Assembly (NCBI RefSeq): GCF_020829595.1
Contig: NZ_JAIVFW010000063.1
Span: 1-41,656 of the forward strand
Source of the DNA: Nostoc sp. CHAB 5844
GTDB taxonomy: Bacteria; Cyanobacteriota; Cyanobacteriia; Cyanobacteriales; Nostocaceae
Direction: 5' to 3'
DNA length: 41,656 nt
A program made the translations under genes and the position numbers. Below the pieces are notes generated by a model, which ran no database searches, was not told the origin of the DNA, and saw nothing but the letters and a program-made list of their open reading frames with translations. Shown here piece by piece: positions 1 to 7,017 of this stretch (position 1 is the first letter of the stretch; each line of letters starts with the position of its first letter).

Positions 1-93
1 AGTGAACCACGAGTTCGTAAACGTCGCCCCAAAATTTACCCCTTGATGGCTAAACCGCGCCAAGAATTACGTCATCAATTGCAAACTGCTTAA
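1..93 (+). CDS. IS4-like transposase, C-terminal end only (cut by left edge)
   Basis: An open frame enters from the left edge and ends at TAA 91-93, giving 30 residues with the basic stretch VRKRRPKIYPLMAKPRQELR. This Lys/Arg-rich tail with KRRPK and an (M)xKPR motif is what I know from the C-terminus of IS4-family (DDE) transposases that are abundant in Nostoc-type genomes. The catalytic domain lies outside the window, so family assignment rests on the tail alone. The element probably ends about 30 bases further on, near the sequence CTTAGTGCCATTC at 115-127, because a secreted-protein gene on the other strand is interrupted there. No terminal inverted repeat can be verified because the left end is not visible. 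Confidence 0.6.
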   Translation, partial: SEPRVRKRRPKIYPLMAKPRQELRHQLQTA

Positions 94-115
94 TTGATCA
101 GTATTTCCGCTTTTC

Positions 116-268
116 TTAGTGCCATTCAATCATGATGATGACGTTAATTCCATTACCACCAGCAGCCAAAGCAGGAGCAGGATTAGCGAATGTCAAGAGA
201 GTACTGGAGAAAAGGCAAGCCATAGCAAAGCCAAGCACTCGCTTGTATTTTCCCAAAAATGAAATCAT
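116..268 (-). pseudogene. Signal-peptide gene truncated at the insertion-sequence junction
   Basis: On the minus strand an ATG at 268 opens a 50-codon frame that starts MISFLGKYKRVLGFA, continues through a hydrophobic core (ACLFSSTLLTFA) and a clear signal-peptidase site ALA, then runs AGGNGINVIIMIE before ending in WH and TAA at 118-116. The last codons lie in what looks like the end of the neighbouring insertion sequence, so the mature protein is lost. An AAGG lies 9 bases before the ATG. It follows, on the same strand, another small secreted or membrane protein with a similar N-terminus (MIS..K.Y.R.L), so the two may be paralogues in a small operon behind the cation transporter. The alternative is a genuine 50-residue exported peptide. 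I do not recognise the family. Confidence 0.45.
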
Positions 269-313
269 TGCAGTGCGCCTTAATAAGTTATTTGAGCAAG
301 TGTTAGCAGTTAG

Positions 314-520
314 CTATTGATAGAAATTGTGTTCCAAGTGTTCAGAATAATAAGTTGGAGGTAGGTTTGCTTGAGACTGGGTTACAACTTGGGAATGATT
401 TGGTTTAGCTGCAATAGCTAGTTGTTGGACTGGCATTTTCCAGGACAGTGAAACTGTTAGAACTACACCAGATAAAAAACAAGCTAATAAGCGCCAATAC
501 TGTTTGAGTAAGGAAATCAT
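314..520 (-). CDS. Small secreted or membrane-anchored protein, unknown function
   Basis: This 68-residue protein starts MISLLKQYWRLLACF and has one N-terminal hydrophobic segment (about residues 8-27) followed by a polar, Gln/Asn-rich tail ending HLEHNFYQ. The segment can be an uncleaved anchor or a signal peptide (possible cut after AIA). The ATG at 520 is preferred over upstream in-frame starts because it is preceded by AGAGGAG and overlaps the stop of the cation-transporter gene as TGATG, a translational-coupling arrangement. Co-expression with the transporter is therefore likely. No homologue family is recognised. Confidence 0.6.
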   Translation of the reverse strand: MISLLKQYWRLLACFLSGVVLTVSLSWKMPVQQLAIAAKPNHSQVVTQSQANLPPTYYSEHLEHNFYQ

Positions 521-1248
521 CAAATTAGCTCCTCTAAGGATGGAAACAAAATTTTCTCGGCACGATCGCGATCGCCACACACTTCTGCTGGTAAACTACA
601 CATACAAGCAGCATTAGTAATGTCAGTAATTTGACCACGCAAGCATTTAATACTCTGAATGACTAAATAAGCAGCAAAAAAAGCGATGAGTGCTGCTACT
701 AATAAACTAATAACTCCATCCGCCCATGTCCAATTCAACCAAATAACTGCGATCGCAGCTAACACTGCACCAACGGAACTAGCTACATCCGCTACTAAAT
801 GCAGAAAAGCACCTCTGATATTCAAGTCTTGATGACTACATCCATGTAGATAAAAAGCGTTAAAGCTGTTAATTCCTAAGCCAATCAAGGCTGTTGTCAA
901 CATTGGTAAACCAAGAATCTCTATATCGGGAGATTGCAGCCTCACCAGAGCTTCTTTGACAATCCAGCCAGCAATACAAGCTAAACTGATACCGTTAACC
1001 AAGGCTGCCAAAATATCTAATCGATAACGCCCCAATACATTGTGCTTGGATATGGATTGAGATAGCCAGGAAGCAACTAGTGCTAAACCCAACGCTGCTA
1101 CATCCGAGAGAATGTGTTCAGCATCTGCGAGTAGAGACAGACTGTGACTCCAAATTCCTGCACTCAATTCCACACAAAAAAAGACACTGAGTAAAACTAA
1201 GGCAGTCCACAAAGCCTGAACTTTTTGCTTTACATGGCTTGATTGCAT
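520..1248 (-). CDS. Cation diffusion facilitator (CDF) family metal transporter
   Basis: The 242-residue product has six hydrophobic segments and the two conserved metal-site motifs of CDF transporters: H45xxxD49 in LLADAEHILSDVAALGLAL (TM2) and H150xxxD154 in FLHLVADVASS (TM5). The family exports Zn2+, Cd2+ or Co2+ by proton antiport. The usual cytoplasmic C-terminal domain of about 80 residues is nearly absent. Only about 40 residues follow TM6, and these carry three cysteines (CMCSLPAEVC), perhaps a small metal-binding tail. The start at 1248 (MQSSHVKQK) fits the family; an in-frame ATG at 1329 would add 27 residues of no recognisable kind. The gene is coupled by TGATG to the small protein downstream. 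The metal cannot be deduced. Confidence 0.85.
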   Translation of the reverse strand: MQSSHVKQKVQALWTALVLLSVFFCVELSAGIWSHSLSLLADAEHILSDVAALGLALVASWLSQSISKHNVLGRYRLDILAALVNGISLACIAGWIVKEALVRLQSPDIEILGLPMLTTALIGLGINSFNAFYLHGCSHQDLNIRGAFLHLVADVASSVGAVLAAIAVIWLNWTWADGVISLLVAALIAFFAAYLVIQSIKCLRGQITDITNAACMCSLPAEVCGDRDRAEKILFPSLEELI

Positions 1249-1329
1249 CGGATCTGACCTGATATACCTACTAGAATTTATCTCCAATAATAAGCTATCA
1301 GTCAGATGCTCTCCCGCTGAAAGCACCAT

Positions 1330-1899
1330 TCTTAGATACCTGAATACCTGTACATTCCCGCATTTAATGTACCAGTCTCAAGGTTAACGATTGAGTAAAT
1401 CAGGTTTAATGGCGGGTAAAAATCATTGAAGAAGAATGCAGAATTCTGAATTCAGAATTCTGAATCAATTAGCGAGTAGGTTGGGTGCAGGCGCACAAGA
1501 GATATTGATAGCAACACGGTAAATCTATATCACGCCGTAACCCAACACCAAATTCGGAAATTTTTAGAGAATATTTCAGTTGGTAAAATAATTGCAGCGG
1601 TAATTTTACTGTTGGAATTGATACCAATTCACGAAAAATTTGATGCACATAAAATCTGTAGAGACGTTGCATTGCAACGTCTCTACAAAAAAATTCGTTT
1701 CATCTTTAAAGGAATTGGTATGAGATATTTTTGTAGTCATTTGTCATTTGTTGGGTTTCACTTCGTTCCACCCAACTACGGAAGAGGCGATCGTACTTTA
1801 GGTAATATCAACATACTTCTAGAGCGATCGCCGTAAGCTAACATTGATGTTTCTCAGTTTTGACTAACTATTCTGATAAAACACCCAGTTTGCTATCTG
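1330..1899. other. Repeat-rich intergenic region, no convincing gene
   Basis: About 570 bases without a supported gene. It holds a GAATTC-rich palindromic cluster at about 1440-1463, the inverted-repeat element at 1620-1720, and a copy of the common Nostoc motif TTGTTGGGTTTCACTTCGTT with CCACCCAAC at about 1747-1776. Two short open frames (62-75 codons) overlap these repeats on opposite strands and look non-coding. Confidence 0.6.
1620..1720. repeat. MITE-like element with ATACCAATTC ends and a central palindrome
   Basis: ATACCAATTC at 1621-1630 is matched by its inverted copy GAATTGGTAT at 1711-1720. Between them lies a perfect palindrome at 1657-1687: a 15-base arm TGTAGAGACGTTGCA, one central T, then the exact reverse complement. 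An element of about 100 bp with terminal inverted repeats and a strong hairpin resembles a non-autonomous mobile element. The central palindrome shares the GTAnAGACG core with palindromes at 22978, 27120 and 30725. Confidence 0.6.
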
Positions 1900-2319
1900 T
1901 TAATACCTGTCGTTGCGGTAATATCTATCATTTCTGTCATACCTGTCGTTGCGGTAATATCTATCATTTCTGTCATACCTGTCGTTGCGGTAATATCCAT
2001 CGTTTCTGTCATACCTGTCGTTGCGGTAATATCCATCGTTTCTGTTATTGCCAACTAAAAACTCAGCGCGGCAACCATTTCGCACCCAGATACGACTTCT
2101 TCTGTAACCCCAATTTCCTCTACAACTGGCGTTAGATAATTGCCGATAAAATCTGACTCTACCTCTAGTAGGTATGGAACAAGTATTCCTCTGATTATTC
2201 TGGCTGGAACAAGTTATTATCTCTTGCGCTGAAGCCGGAGTTGCAAAGCCCAAAAGTGTACCGATACTAATGCTGGCAGCCATAAAGGTAGCTGTAATTA
2301 TAGGTAAACGCATAACCAT
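1900..2319 (-). CDS. Secreted DUF3011 protein with Asn-Asp-Arg-Tyr repeat tail
   Basis: The 139-residue protein begins with a signal peptide (hydrophobic core about residues 4-27, cut after ASA at QEIITC). The mature part reads ITCSSQNNQRNTCSIPT, then RQLSNASCRGNWGYRRSRIWVRNGCRAEFLV. The cysteine spacing and the WGY...IWV..GCRAEF block are those of DUF3011 domains, small exported domains of unknown function. The last third consists of four near-identical 12-residue repeats built from NDRYDRND and YYR, encoded by the 36-bp DNA repeat at 1905-2048. The start could be the ATG at 2319 or at 2313 (MRLPI); neither has a strong ribosome site. The basic, Tyr-rich tail may bind cell-wall polymer or polysaccharide; that is inference. 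Confidence 0.75.
   Translation of the reverse strand: MVMRLPIITATFMAASISIGTLLGFATPASAQEIITCSSQNNQRNTCSIPTRGRVRFYRQLSNASCRGNWGYRRSRIWVRNGCRAEFLVGNNRNDGYYRNDRYDRNDGYYRNDRYDRNDRYYRNDRYDRNDRYYRNDRY
1905..2048. repeat. Four tandem 36-bp repeats inside the DUF3011 gene
   Basis: ACCTGTCGTTGCGG recurs at 1905, 1941, 1977 and 2013, an exact 36-base period (12 codons). Copies differ by a few substitutions (TATCAT versus CATCGT), so expansion is fairly recent. The period keeps the frame, so copy number can vary without breaking the gene. Confidence 0.9.
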
Positions 2320-2729
2320 ATCAAATATTAGAGTACTTCAAAATTTTTCAACACTAACTATAGTTATTTTAGCGAATTGATTTAATAGTCAATTTTGCAA
2401 TCAAATTAAATGCAAAGAATATTTGCATTCTGAAAAATATAGGCTATGGCTGATAAGTGACAATCTATATCTAAGAATTAAATATTATTAACTACATTTA
2501 AGAAAAAACACTTTTTCTTGAATTAATGGTTATCTTGAACCTGACAGCACAGTATATTTTCCTTGCAAAGTTAGCAGAGATATTATAGAGGGTATTTCAA
2601 AAAAGAGCAGGTGAATTTAATGGAGATTTATGTAGAATCACTTGTCTTTACTCTTGAATAAAATACCAAATTTAATCTTTTGCTGCGGCGCAAAATATAA
2701 GTAGAACACTATTAACTGAGGAGTCTGCT
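2320..2729. other. AT-rich intergenic region upstream of two divergent genes
   Basis: About 410 AT-rich bases between the start of the DUF3011 gene (minus strand) and the aminotransferase gene (plus strand). It must hold both promoters. I see no clear palindrome or repeat. A good ribosome site GAGGAG lies 7 bases before the ATG at 2730. Confidence 0.5.
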
Positions 2730-4097
2730 ATGGAACCGCTTGATCTGAAATGGATACGTAGCCAGTTTCCAGCACTCACGCAAAAAATCAACGGTCAACC
2801 TGCTATTTTCTTTGATGGGCCTGGTGGGACTCAAGTACCGGGAGCGGTATTAGATGCGATGAATGACTATTTGGTAAGGTCAAATGCTAATGCTCATGGG
2901 GCTTTTGCCACTAGTGCGCGTACAGATGCTACTATTAATTCTGCCCGTGCTGCGATCGCTGATTTTCTGGGATGCAATAGTGATGAGGTGGTATTTGGTG
3001 CGAATATGACCACTCTCACCTTCGCTTTGAGTCGGGCGATTGGTCGAGAACTGCAACCAGGTGATGAAATTATTGTGACACGGCTGGATCACTACGCTAA
3101 TGTTTCTTCTTGGTATGCGTTGGAAGAACAAGGTGTAATTATCCGCGTTGTAGATATTAATGTTGATGATTGCACCTTAGATATGGATGAACTGAAACAA
3201 CTGATTAACCCAAGAACGCGGTTAGTTGCTGTCGGTTTTGCTTCCAACGCTGTTGGTACAATTAATGATATTGCAGCGATCGCGCGTTTGGCTCATGCAG
3301 TTGGTGCTTGGGTATTTGTTGATGCAGTTCACTATGTACCTCACGCACCGCTCAATCTCCACGGCTTAGATTGTGACTTTCTTGCTTGTTCTGCTTACAA
3401 ATTCTTTGGCCCCCACGTTGGGATTTTGTATGGTAAACGAGAGCATCTGGAACGCCTAACACCATATAAGGTAAAACCTGCACCAGATGAAGTTCCCTCA
3501 CGTTGGGAAACCGGGACTCTCAATCATGAGGGTTTAGCTGGGTTAGTAGCGGCAATTAATTATTTAACTAAACTAGGGTGTCATGTTTCACCCTCAATTG
3601 ATAACGAACTAGTTGCAGCCTTGATTGAAGCTGACAAGGAAGGATTACAAACATTCAGTTGTCCTCGCTTTCTCAAATCGTCAGAGCAATCTAGTATCAC
3701 TTCTGCCTATCACAGTCGGCGAGCGGCTTTAGTTGCAGCCATGTCCGCTATTCAACAATACGAAAGAGGACTTAGCCACAAGTTAATCTCTGGACTGTTA
3801 GAAATTCCTGGGTTAAGCTGCTATGGCATCACCGAGCCGACTCGCTTTGCTTGGCGGACACCTACTGTTGGTGTGCGACTAGCGAAAAAAACGCCGGAAA
3901 CTATTGCTAAAGCATTAGGCGATCGCGGTATTTTTACATGGCATGGTCATTTTTATGCTCTAGGTTTAATAGAGAGGTTAGGTGTAGATGGTAGTGGTGG
4001 ATTACTGCGAATCGGATTAGCACACTACAACACCGTCGAAGAAATTCATCAGTTGTTATATGTGTTGCACGAAATAGCAGAGCTTCCTGGTGATTAA
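2730..4097 (+). CDS. Class V aminotransferase, VC1184-type cysteine-desulfurase-like protein
   Basis: This 455-residue PLP enzyme has the fold-type I class V pattern: FFDGPGGTQVP near residues 27-37, the pocket motif RLDHYANVSSW (118-128), VFVDAVHYVPH with Asp198 and His201, and the PLP lysine K224 in SAYKFFGPHVG. It best fits the cysteine-desulfurase-like VC1184 subfamily. At the position of the sulfur-carrying cysteine of SufS/IscS (GHHCAQP) it has GHFYALG, a tyrosine at 409, so persulfide chemistry is unlikely and another PLP reaction should be expected. Residues about 284-326 look like an extra loop relative to the family as I remember it. GAGGAG precedes the ATG. The amidohydrolase gene follows after 46 bases, suggesting an operon. 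The substrate is unknown. Confidence 0.85.
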   Translation: MEPLDLKWIRSQFPALTQKINGQPAIFFDGPGGTQVPGAVLDAMNDYLVRSNANAHGAFATSARTDATINSARAAIADFLGCNSDEVVFGANMTTLTFALSRAIGRELQPGDEIIVTRLDHYANVSSWYALEEQGVIIRVVDINVDDCTLDMDELKQLINPRTRLVAVGFASNAVGTINDIAAIARLAHAVGAWVFVDAVHYVPHAPLNLHGLDCDFLACSAYKFFGPHVGILYGKREHLERLTPYKVKPAPDEVPSRWETGTLNHEGLAGLVAAINYLTKLGCHVSPSIDNELVAALIEADKEGLQTFSCPRFLKSSEQSSITSAYHSRRAALVAAMSAIQQYERGLSHKLISGLLEIPGLSCYGITEPTRFAWRTPTVGVRLAKKTPETIAKALGDRGIFTWHGHFYALGLIERLGVDGSGGLLRIGLAHYNTVEEIHQLLYVLHEIAELPGD

Positions 4098-4115
4098 TTT
4101 TTCTTTGTTAAGATG

Positions 4116-4134
4116 CGGGGTTATTTAAACCCCG
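4116..4134 (+). promoter_or_regulatory. Hairpin directly before the amidohydrolase start
   Basis: CGGGGTT (4116-4122) and AACCCCG (4128-4134) form a 7-bp stem with a 5-base loop, ending 9 bases before the ATG at 4144. The ribosome site (TGAGGT) directly abuts it. No U-run follows, so it is more likely a translational or RNA-processing element than a terminator. Confidence 0.4.
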
Positions 4135-4143
4135 TGAGGTTTT

Positions 4144-5376
4144 ATGGAAACTAACCAAAATTTTTACGATTTAGTATTAAAAAATGGATGGGTAATTGAC
4201 CCCAGCCAATCACTAAATGGTCGTTTTGATGTTGCTGTGCGTGATGGTAAAATCGTCGCCGTTGCCGAGCAGTTACCGCTTTACGAAGCCAAACAAATTG
4301 TTGCAGCTAATAATTATTTAATTTGTCCTGGTTTTATTGATTTACACGTTCATGTTTACGAGTGGAAGACAACTTTTGGTTTACCTGCTGATGATGTTGG
4401 GATTAATGCAGGTGTAACAACAATTGTTGATCAAGGTAGTAGTAGTCCGTTTACATTTTCTGGTTTTAAATCAGATATTGTGGAAAAATCACAAACAGAT
4501 GTACGTAGTTTTTTGTTAGTTAATCATGCGGCTACGCAAACTATAGGTAACACAGAATCTGGTTTGGAAAATCCCCAAAAAATAGATAAAGAAACATTAA
4601 TAAAAGTAGCGCAAGCAAATCCAGAAATTGTACGCGGCTTTAAAGTACACGCTGATTCTGGCTCGATATCGCGCTGGGGAATGGGTGTTTTAAAATTAGC
4701 AAAAGAAGTAAGCGATCGCACTAATTTACCTTTATATGTTCACACAGGAGAATTATTTCCGGTAGTGGAGAGTAATCGACCCAATCCAGAAAAGGTAGTA
4801 GAAAATGCGTTGTCATACATGAAAGCTGGAGATATTCTCGGTCACTGCTACAGTTGTCAACCAGATGGGTTGATGGGAACACGTACCCAAGTTCCCGAAT
4901 GGTTGTTTGCAGCTATTGAACGAGGCATACTTTTAGATTTAGGACACGGACTAAAATTTAGCTTTGATATTGCGCGACGGATGATAGCGCAAGGTGTTTT
5001 TCCCGACACTGTTAGTAGTGACGCTCACGGTAGTTTTAAGCAGCTGCACGATGATTCAACGCTGAATTACAGTTTGTGTGGTGGGATTTCTAAACTGATG
5101 GCTTTGGGATTAAATTTAGAGGATGCGATCGCGACTGTCACCATCAACCCGTCCCGCGTTTTAAAAGCCGAAGCAGAAATCGGAACTTTAAAAGTTGGTT
5201 CCATTGCAGATATCACGATTTTGGAGTTAGTTGAGGGTGACTGGTTATTTTTTGACGCTTTAGAACAGCCATTAGAAGCCAAACAAAAACTAATTCCCGT
5301 CGGGGTTGTACGTTTAGGAAAGTTAATTCAACCCAATTGTCGCTTGTTGCGAGATTTAGTTGCGATCGCTCCTTGA
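4144..5376 (+). CDS. Amidohydrolase/deacetylase family metallohydrolase (dihydroorotase-like)
   Basis: This 410-residue protein has the amidohydrolase-superfamily ligand set: H68 and H70 in GFIDLHVHVYEW, K167 in RGFKVHAD (candidate carboxylated lysine), H200 in YVHTGE, H234 in GHCYS, and D293 in SSDAHG. An N-terminal strand domain (DLVLKNGWVIDP) and a C-terminal one (VGSIADITILEL) complete the fold. It resembles the amidohydrolases often called dihydroorotase-like or putative deacetylases (EF_0837 type), not pyrimidine PyrC. It lies 46 bases behind the aminotransferase on the same strand, so the two probably act on one amino-compound. One could hydrolyse a cyclic amide, N-acyl or carbamoyl group while the other handles the amine. 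That pathway is inference; the substrate is not shown by the sequence. Confidence 0.85.
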   Translation: METNQNFYDLVLKNGWVIDPSQSLNGRFDVAVRDGKIVAVAEQLPLYEAKQIVAANNYLICPGFIDLHVHVYEWKTTFGLPADDVGINAGVTTIVDQGSSSPFTFSGFKSDIVEKSQTDVRSFLLVNHAATQTIGNTESGLENPQKIDKETLIKVAQANPEIVRGFKVHADSGSISRWGMGVLKLAKEVSDRTNLPLYVHTGELFPVVESNRPNPEKVVENALSYMKAGDILGHCYSCQPDGLMGTRTQVPEWLFAAIERGILLDLGHGLKFSFDIARRMIAQGVFPDTVSSDAHGSFKQLHDDSTLNYSLCGGISKLMALGLNLEDAIATVTINPSRVLKAEAEIGTLKVGSIADITILELVEGDWLFFDALEQPLEAKQKLIPVGVVRLGKLIQPNCRLLRDLVAIAP

Positions 5377-5417
5377 AGTATCACATAACCAAAAACTCAA
5401 AAAATAAAGCAGGTTGA

Positions 5418-5543
5418 GCATTTTATGAAGGCGATCGCTTTCTAAGTAGCCATCGTGAACTGCGTACACCAGAACACATGAAAGAGAGATTGAGGACTAG
5501 TATTTTTACTCAACACTCAGCACTTTCAAGTCAGAAGGAATAA
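5418..5543 (+). pseudogene. Possible protein-gene remnant, start lost
   Basis: After a TGA at 5415 there are 42 open codons reading AFYEGDRFLSSHRELRTPEH and on to SSQKE before TAA at 5541. The composition of the first 30 residues looks protein-like, while the end (QHSALSSQ) matches simple repeats common in Nostoc intergenic DNA. There is no plausible start or ribosome site. I do not recognise the parent protein, so this is a weak call. Confidence 0.2.
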
Positions 5544-5568
5544 ATTAAACCTCACCTCGATTGCCGGG

Positions 5569-5625
5569 TTTCGACTCCGCTCAACCTCGTCTTCTCAAAG
5601 ATCGAGCATTGAGCGAAGTCGAAAT
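5569..5625. repeat. Inverted repeat TTTCGACT..CGCTCAA / TTGAGCGAAGTCGAAA
   Basis: GTTTCGACTCCGCTCAACCTCG (arm, with mismatches) at 5568-5589 is opposed by CGAGCATTGAGCGAAGTCGAAA at 5603-5624, forming a long imperfect hairpin between a plus-strand gene and a minus-strand gene. It is a dispersed intergenic repeat type and may also end transcription from either side. Confidence 0.6.
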
Positions 5626-5654
5626 GCGTTTTATAAATAATTGTGTCCACCTAC

Positions 5655-6680
5655 TTACATTCCTAAGTATTTTTGCGCTACTTTAAAACCTAAAACTTTT
5701 CTGATGGTAATAATCACCAGAGAGCATAAAATGATGACTCCGCAAGAATTTATCAATAGTTGTAATATCCAAAAATTTTGCAAGCCCAACTTGTTAGTTA
5801 TCTTACTCATTAAATCCAGTACTGGTACATGAAATAGATAAATACCAAAAGAAAATTCCCCAATAATAATTAAAGCTTTTGGCCAAATGTCTTTCGTTTT
5901 TCGTACTGACAAAAATACTAGTATGAATAACAATGAAGATAAAAATGATGATATTTTAACTTGAGAATTGGCTAGACTAGTTAAATTATAAACTTTCCAA
6001 ATTACAAAAGCTTCAGCAATAGCTAAAAATATAGAAATTATATACAGTAAAGAAATCTTGCTTAAGTTTTTATTGATAATATTTAGTTTACCTTGAGCAG
6101 CTAGAATGCCTAAATAATAAAAACTAATCCACACAGTACCAGGGAGTGCATACCAAGGAAATTGAACATCATAATTAAGGTACAAGCGTGAGAAATATAA
6201 ACAAAGCAACGACAAAGGTGACAAAGATAACCATAAGAAGTTTTTAACTTTGCTTTTTGTTGACGCAACCATTAAAGGCATCAACAAAATTAACTGAACA
6301 AGAACAATTATGAAGTAATAAGGTACTAAAACCTGCCCTGTTAGCACATCTATAAAAATTTTGCTCCAATTCCATTGATAATTCTGCTTGTAAAACAAAA
6401 TTATTAAAGTACACCATACTATATAAGGTATTAGTATTCTGCTGAGTCTTTTCTGATAAAAATTTAAATAGTCAGATAGTGTCTTAAACTCATTGCTGGG
6501 TGTAAAATAACCAGAAATAAAGATAAATACAGGAACTGCAAAATTAACAAATTGCCTAAAAATCATCGAATAACTGTAATTCCCAGCAGTTTCATTATTG
6601 ATATCAGATGCGTGAATTGCAACTACTGCGATAATTGCTAGTCCACGCAACGCTTGAAAAGATAAATCTTTATTTTTCAT
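5655..6680 (-). CDS. Integral membrane acyltransferase (acyltransferase family 3)
   Basis: The 341-residue protein has about ten hydrophobic segments and the acyltransferase-3 N-terminal signature: LSFQALRGLAIIAVVAIHAS, where R..RG-type residues and the His in TM1 are characteristic, followed by FAVPVFIFISGYFT. The last part, FGIYLFHVPVLDL, is also typical of this family. These enzymes O-acetylate or otherwise acylate extracellular polysaccharides and lipids. The start at 6680 (MKNKDLSFQALRG) matches family length; a start at 6740 would add 20 residues and sit against the hairpin at 6746-6781. The gene stands alone with low GC compared with its neighbours, which may indicate transfer. The substrate is unknown. 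Confidence 0.85.
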   Translation of the reverse strand: MKNKDLSFQALRGLAIIAVVAIHASDINNETAGNYSYSMIFRQFVNFAVPVFIFISGYFTPSNEFKTLSDYLNFYQKRLSRILIPYIVWCTLIILFYKQNYQWNWSKIFIDVLTGQVLVPYYFIIVLVQLILLMPLMVASTKSKVKNFLWLSLSPLSLLCLYFSRLYLNYDVQFPWYALPGTVWISFYYLGILAAQGKLNIINKNLSKISLLYIISIFLAIAEAFVIWKVYNLTSLANSQVKISSFLSSLLFILVFLSVRKTKDIWPKALIIIGEFSFGIYLFHVPVLDLMSKITNKLGLQNFWILQLLINSCGVIILCSLVIITIRKVLGFKVAQKYLGM

Positions 6681-7017
6681 TTTTGTAAGAATTGTACATA
6701 TTGCTTTTAAATGTATCAAGAAGCGGTACAAAATAACCATTTACGAGATAAAACCTAGAACGTCTGTTCTAGGTTTTATCTGTTTATTATCACTGTCAAG
6801 AAAAAATGATCTGGAATACTAACAGAATAAGTCTTTTACCAAAAATATTGATTTCAGGTTTAGGTTGGGTTAAGAAAAAACTAATATCCAAAGAGCTTGG
6901 TATTGTTGGGTTTTACTTCGTTCCAACGCGGCTTTGCTCAAGCCGGGAAACTCTACCTGTGCCAGTAGTTTTCCAACCTACACTTATTTTTCACTTCCCA
7001 AAGTGACAGAAGCGGGT
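6681..7017. other. Intergenic region with dispersed repeat
   Basis: Besides the hairpin at 6746-6781, the stretch 6900-6998 carries the dispersed Nostoc-type motif TGTTGGGTTTTACTTCGTTC followed by CCAACCTACAC, related to copies near 1747 and 31550-31650. A 66-codon open frame across it is unconvincing. Confidence 0.5.
6746..6781. terminator. Perfect 16-bp hairpin between pmbA and the acyltransferase
   Basis: AGATAAAACCTAGAAC (6746-6761), loop GTCT, then the exact reverse complement (6766-6781). On the minus strand it lies about 240 bases after pmbA and 65 bases before the acyltransferase start, and its descending arm contains TTTTATCT. It probably stops read-through from the pmbA side. It lacks a clean U-run after the stem, so the terminator role is tentative. 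Confidence 0.55.

Noticed and set aside
132-320. 62-codon plus-strand frame near the left edge
   Set aside because: It lies opposite the signal-peptide gene, has no ribosome site and has no recognisable composition.
1905-2048. CRISPR-like 36-bp repeats
   Set aside because: The repeats are head-to-tail without spacers and lie in frame in a secreted-protein gene.
2730-4097. A SufS/IscS cysteine desulfurase for Fe-S clusters
   Set aside because: The sulfur-carrying cysteine is replaced by Tyr (GHFYALG) and no suf or isc gene is nearby.
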